Source: an uncultured Sulfurovum sp. (GTDB taxonomy: Bacteria; Campylobacterota; Campylobacteria; Campylobacterales; Sulfurovaceae). From it: a DNA stretch of 6,964 nt. Both the position numbers and the translations under genes were made by a program. The notes under the pieces are model-generated. The model had not been told where the DNA came from. It saw nothing but the letters and a program-made list of their open reading frames with translations, and made no database searches. Shown here in pieces: positions 6,207-6,964 of the stretch (position 1 is the first letter of the stretch; every line of letters begins with the position of its first letter). The stretch lies in NCBI GenBank assembly GCA_902727905.1, contig CACVAR010000127.1:1-6964 (forward strand), written 5' to 3'.

Positions 6207-6212
6207 CAAACC

Positions 6213-6935
6213 ATGAACTTCCAAAAACTAGACCAACTAAAAACCAAGCTTGATATCCATCGACCATTAGACAATAGCATCGTTAAAAATCTAAGAGAAG
6301 ACCTAATCTTAAGATGGACATACAACTCTAATGCTATTGAGGGAAATACTTTAACACTTAATGAAACTAAAGTAGCTTTAGAGGGCATAACGGTTGGTGG
6401 GAAAAGTTTACGAGAACATTTTGAAGCCATTAACCATAAAGAAGCCATCTTGTTTGTGGAGTCTTTGGTTGAAAAAGATGAGGTTTTAAGTGAATATACT
6501 ATTAAGTCTCTTCATGCACTTATTTTAAAAAATGTTGACGATAGTAATGCTGGAAGTTACCGAAATGTAAATGTTTTAATTTCAGGTGCAACGCATCGTC
6601 CTCCGACTAATATTGAAGTTCCAAGTCAGATGGAAGCATTTATTACTTGGTATAAAAATGAGGCTCAAACATTACATCCTATAGAGAGGGCTTGTCATGT
6701 ACATGTTGATTTTGTAGGTATTCATCCTTTTATTGATGGAAATGGACGTATTTCAAGACTGCTTATGAACTTTGAATTGATGAAAAGTGGATTTCCTCCT
6801 GTTGTCTTAAAGGTTGAAAATCGTTTGGCTTATTATGATGCTTTGGATAAGGCTCATACATTAGGTGACTATGAACCCTTTACTACTTTAGTAGAAGAGA
6901 GTTTTGAGCCTTATTGGTATGTGTTGGGAGTGTAA
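6213..6935 (+). CDS. Fic family protein, class II (N-terminal inhibitory helix), probable AMP transferase
   Basis: The 240-residue protein has the complete Fic active-site motif HPFIDGNGRISR at 171-182 (catalytic His171, Asp175, Arg179, Arg182) and the flap region SYRNVNVLISGATHRPP at 115-131. An upstream inhibitory motif, SNAIEGN at 39-45, fits (S/T)xxxE(G/N), with Glu43 expected to block productive ATP binding until relieved. Fic enzymes of this class usually AMPylate Tyr, Ser or Thr of proteins, sometimes themselves; the target is unknown. The motif set is intact, so activity is plausible. It has no C-terminal winged-helix DNA-binding domain, unlike many longer Fic proteins. The start at 6213 is preferred over the in-frame ATG at 6177: MNFQKLDQLK is the common family N-terminus, TAAGGA abuts the 6177 ATG with no spacing, and the promoter box lies between the two. 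No antitoxin gene is adjacent. The 29 nt after the stop show no terminator before the window ends. Confidence 0.9.
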   Translation: MNFQKLDQLKTKLDIHRPLDNSIVKNLREDLILRWTYNSNAIEGNTLTLNETKVALEGITVGGKSLREHFEAINHKEAILFVESLVEKDEVLSEYTIKSLHALILKNVDDSNAGSYRNVNVLISGATHRPPTNIEVPSQMEAFITWYKNEAQTLHPIERACHVHVDFVGIHPFIDGNGRISRLLMNFELMKSGFPPVVLKVENRLAYYDALDKAHTLGDYEPFTTLVEESFEPYWYVLGV

Positions 6936-6964
6936 GACTTTACGTACTTGTTAAATTGACTATC

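Noticed and set aside
6177..6212. Longer Fic start adding 12 residues
   Set aside because: The purine stretch abuts the ATG with no spacing, the promoter box lies within these codons, and Met at 6213 matches the usual family N-terminus.
5980..6448. Minus-strand ORFs at 5980-6267 and 6206-6448
   Set aside because: They overlap the ATPase remnant, the Fic promoter and the Fic coding region, and show no motif or start signal.
1..6964. CRISPR array, tRNA, rRNA or insertion sequence
   Set aside because: No regularly spaced repeats, cloverleaf, rRNA signature, transposase-like ORF or terminal inverted repeats were seen on either strand by eye.

Overview
The window is AT-rich, with many ORFs using TAA/TGA stops and promoters dominated by a TGCTATAAT-type -10 box without a clear -35 box. 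Together with the gene content (AmgK-like kinase, SelO, small lipid- or envelope-associated hypotheticals) this fits a Campylobacterota chromosome (Sulfurimonas, Sulfurovum or Arcobacter-like). The taxon is inferred from style and composition and was not tested by search. All intact genes lie on the + strand.

Bases 1-3600 look like resident chromosome. They hold a three-helix membrane protein of unknown function (18-662), an AmgK-like sugar kinase of cell-wall recycling (705-1658), a small exported two-cysteine protein (1724-2155), and the protein AMPylase SelO (2155-3594), whose start codon overlaps the stop of the exported protein. A weak terminator-like hairpin closes this unit near 3654-3693.

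Bases 3700-5653 are a compact two-gene cassette with its own promoter: a ParB/GmrS-like DUF262 protein (3756-4871) overlapping by 16 nt a HEPN-type putative RNase of the MAE_28990/MAE_18760 kind (4856-5653). The cassette has more AGA/AGG arginine codons than SelO and looks even more AT-rich, as expected for acquired defence DNA. It is the best candidate in the window for a little-described system: a nucleotide-sensing DUF262 subunit paired with an RNase in place of the DUF1524 HNH nuclease of GmrSD.

Directly after the cassette, 5654-6067 is the decayed C-terminal end of an AAA/STAND-type ATPase. It can be read through almost its whole length if one frameshift and two in-frame TGA codons are ignored, and it carries a run of nine C. 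Last comes a short class II Fic protein (6213-6935). Its likely start lies 7 nt after a perfect TGCTATAAT box, so its mRNA may be leaderless. The stretch from 3600 to the end thus reads as an accessory island of defence or toxin-type genes and debris beside housekeeping genes.
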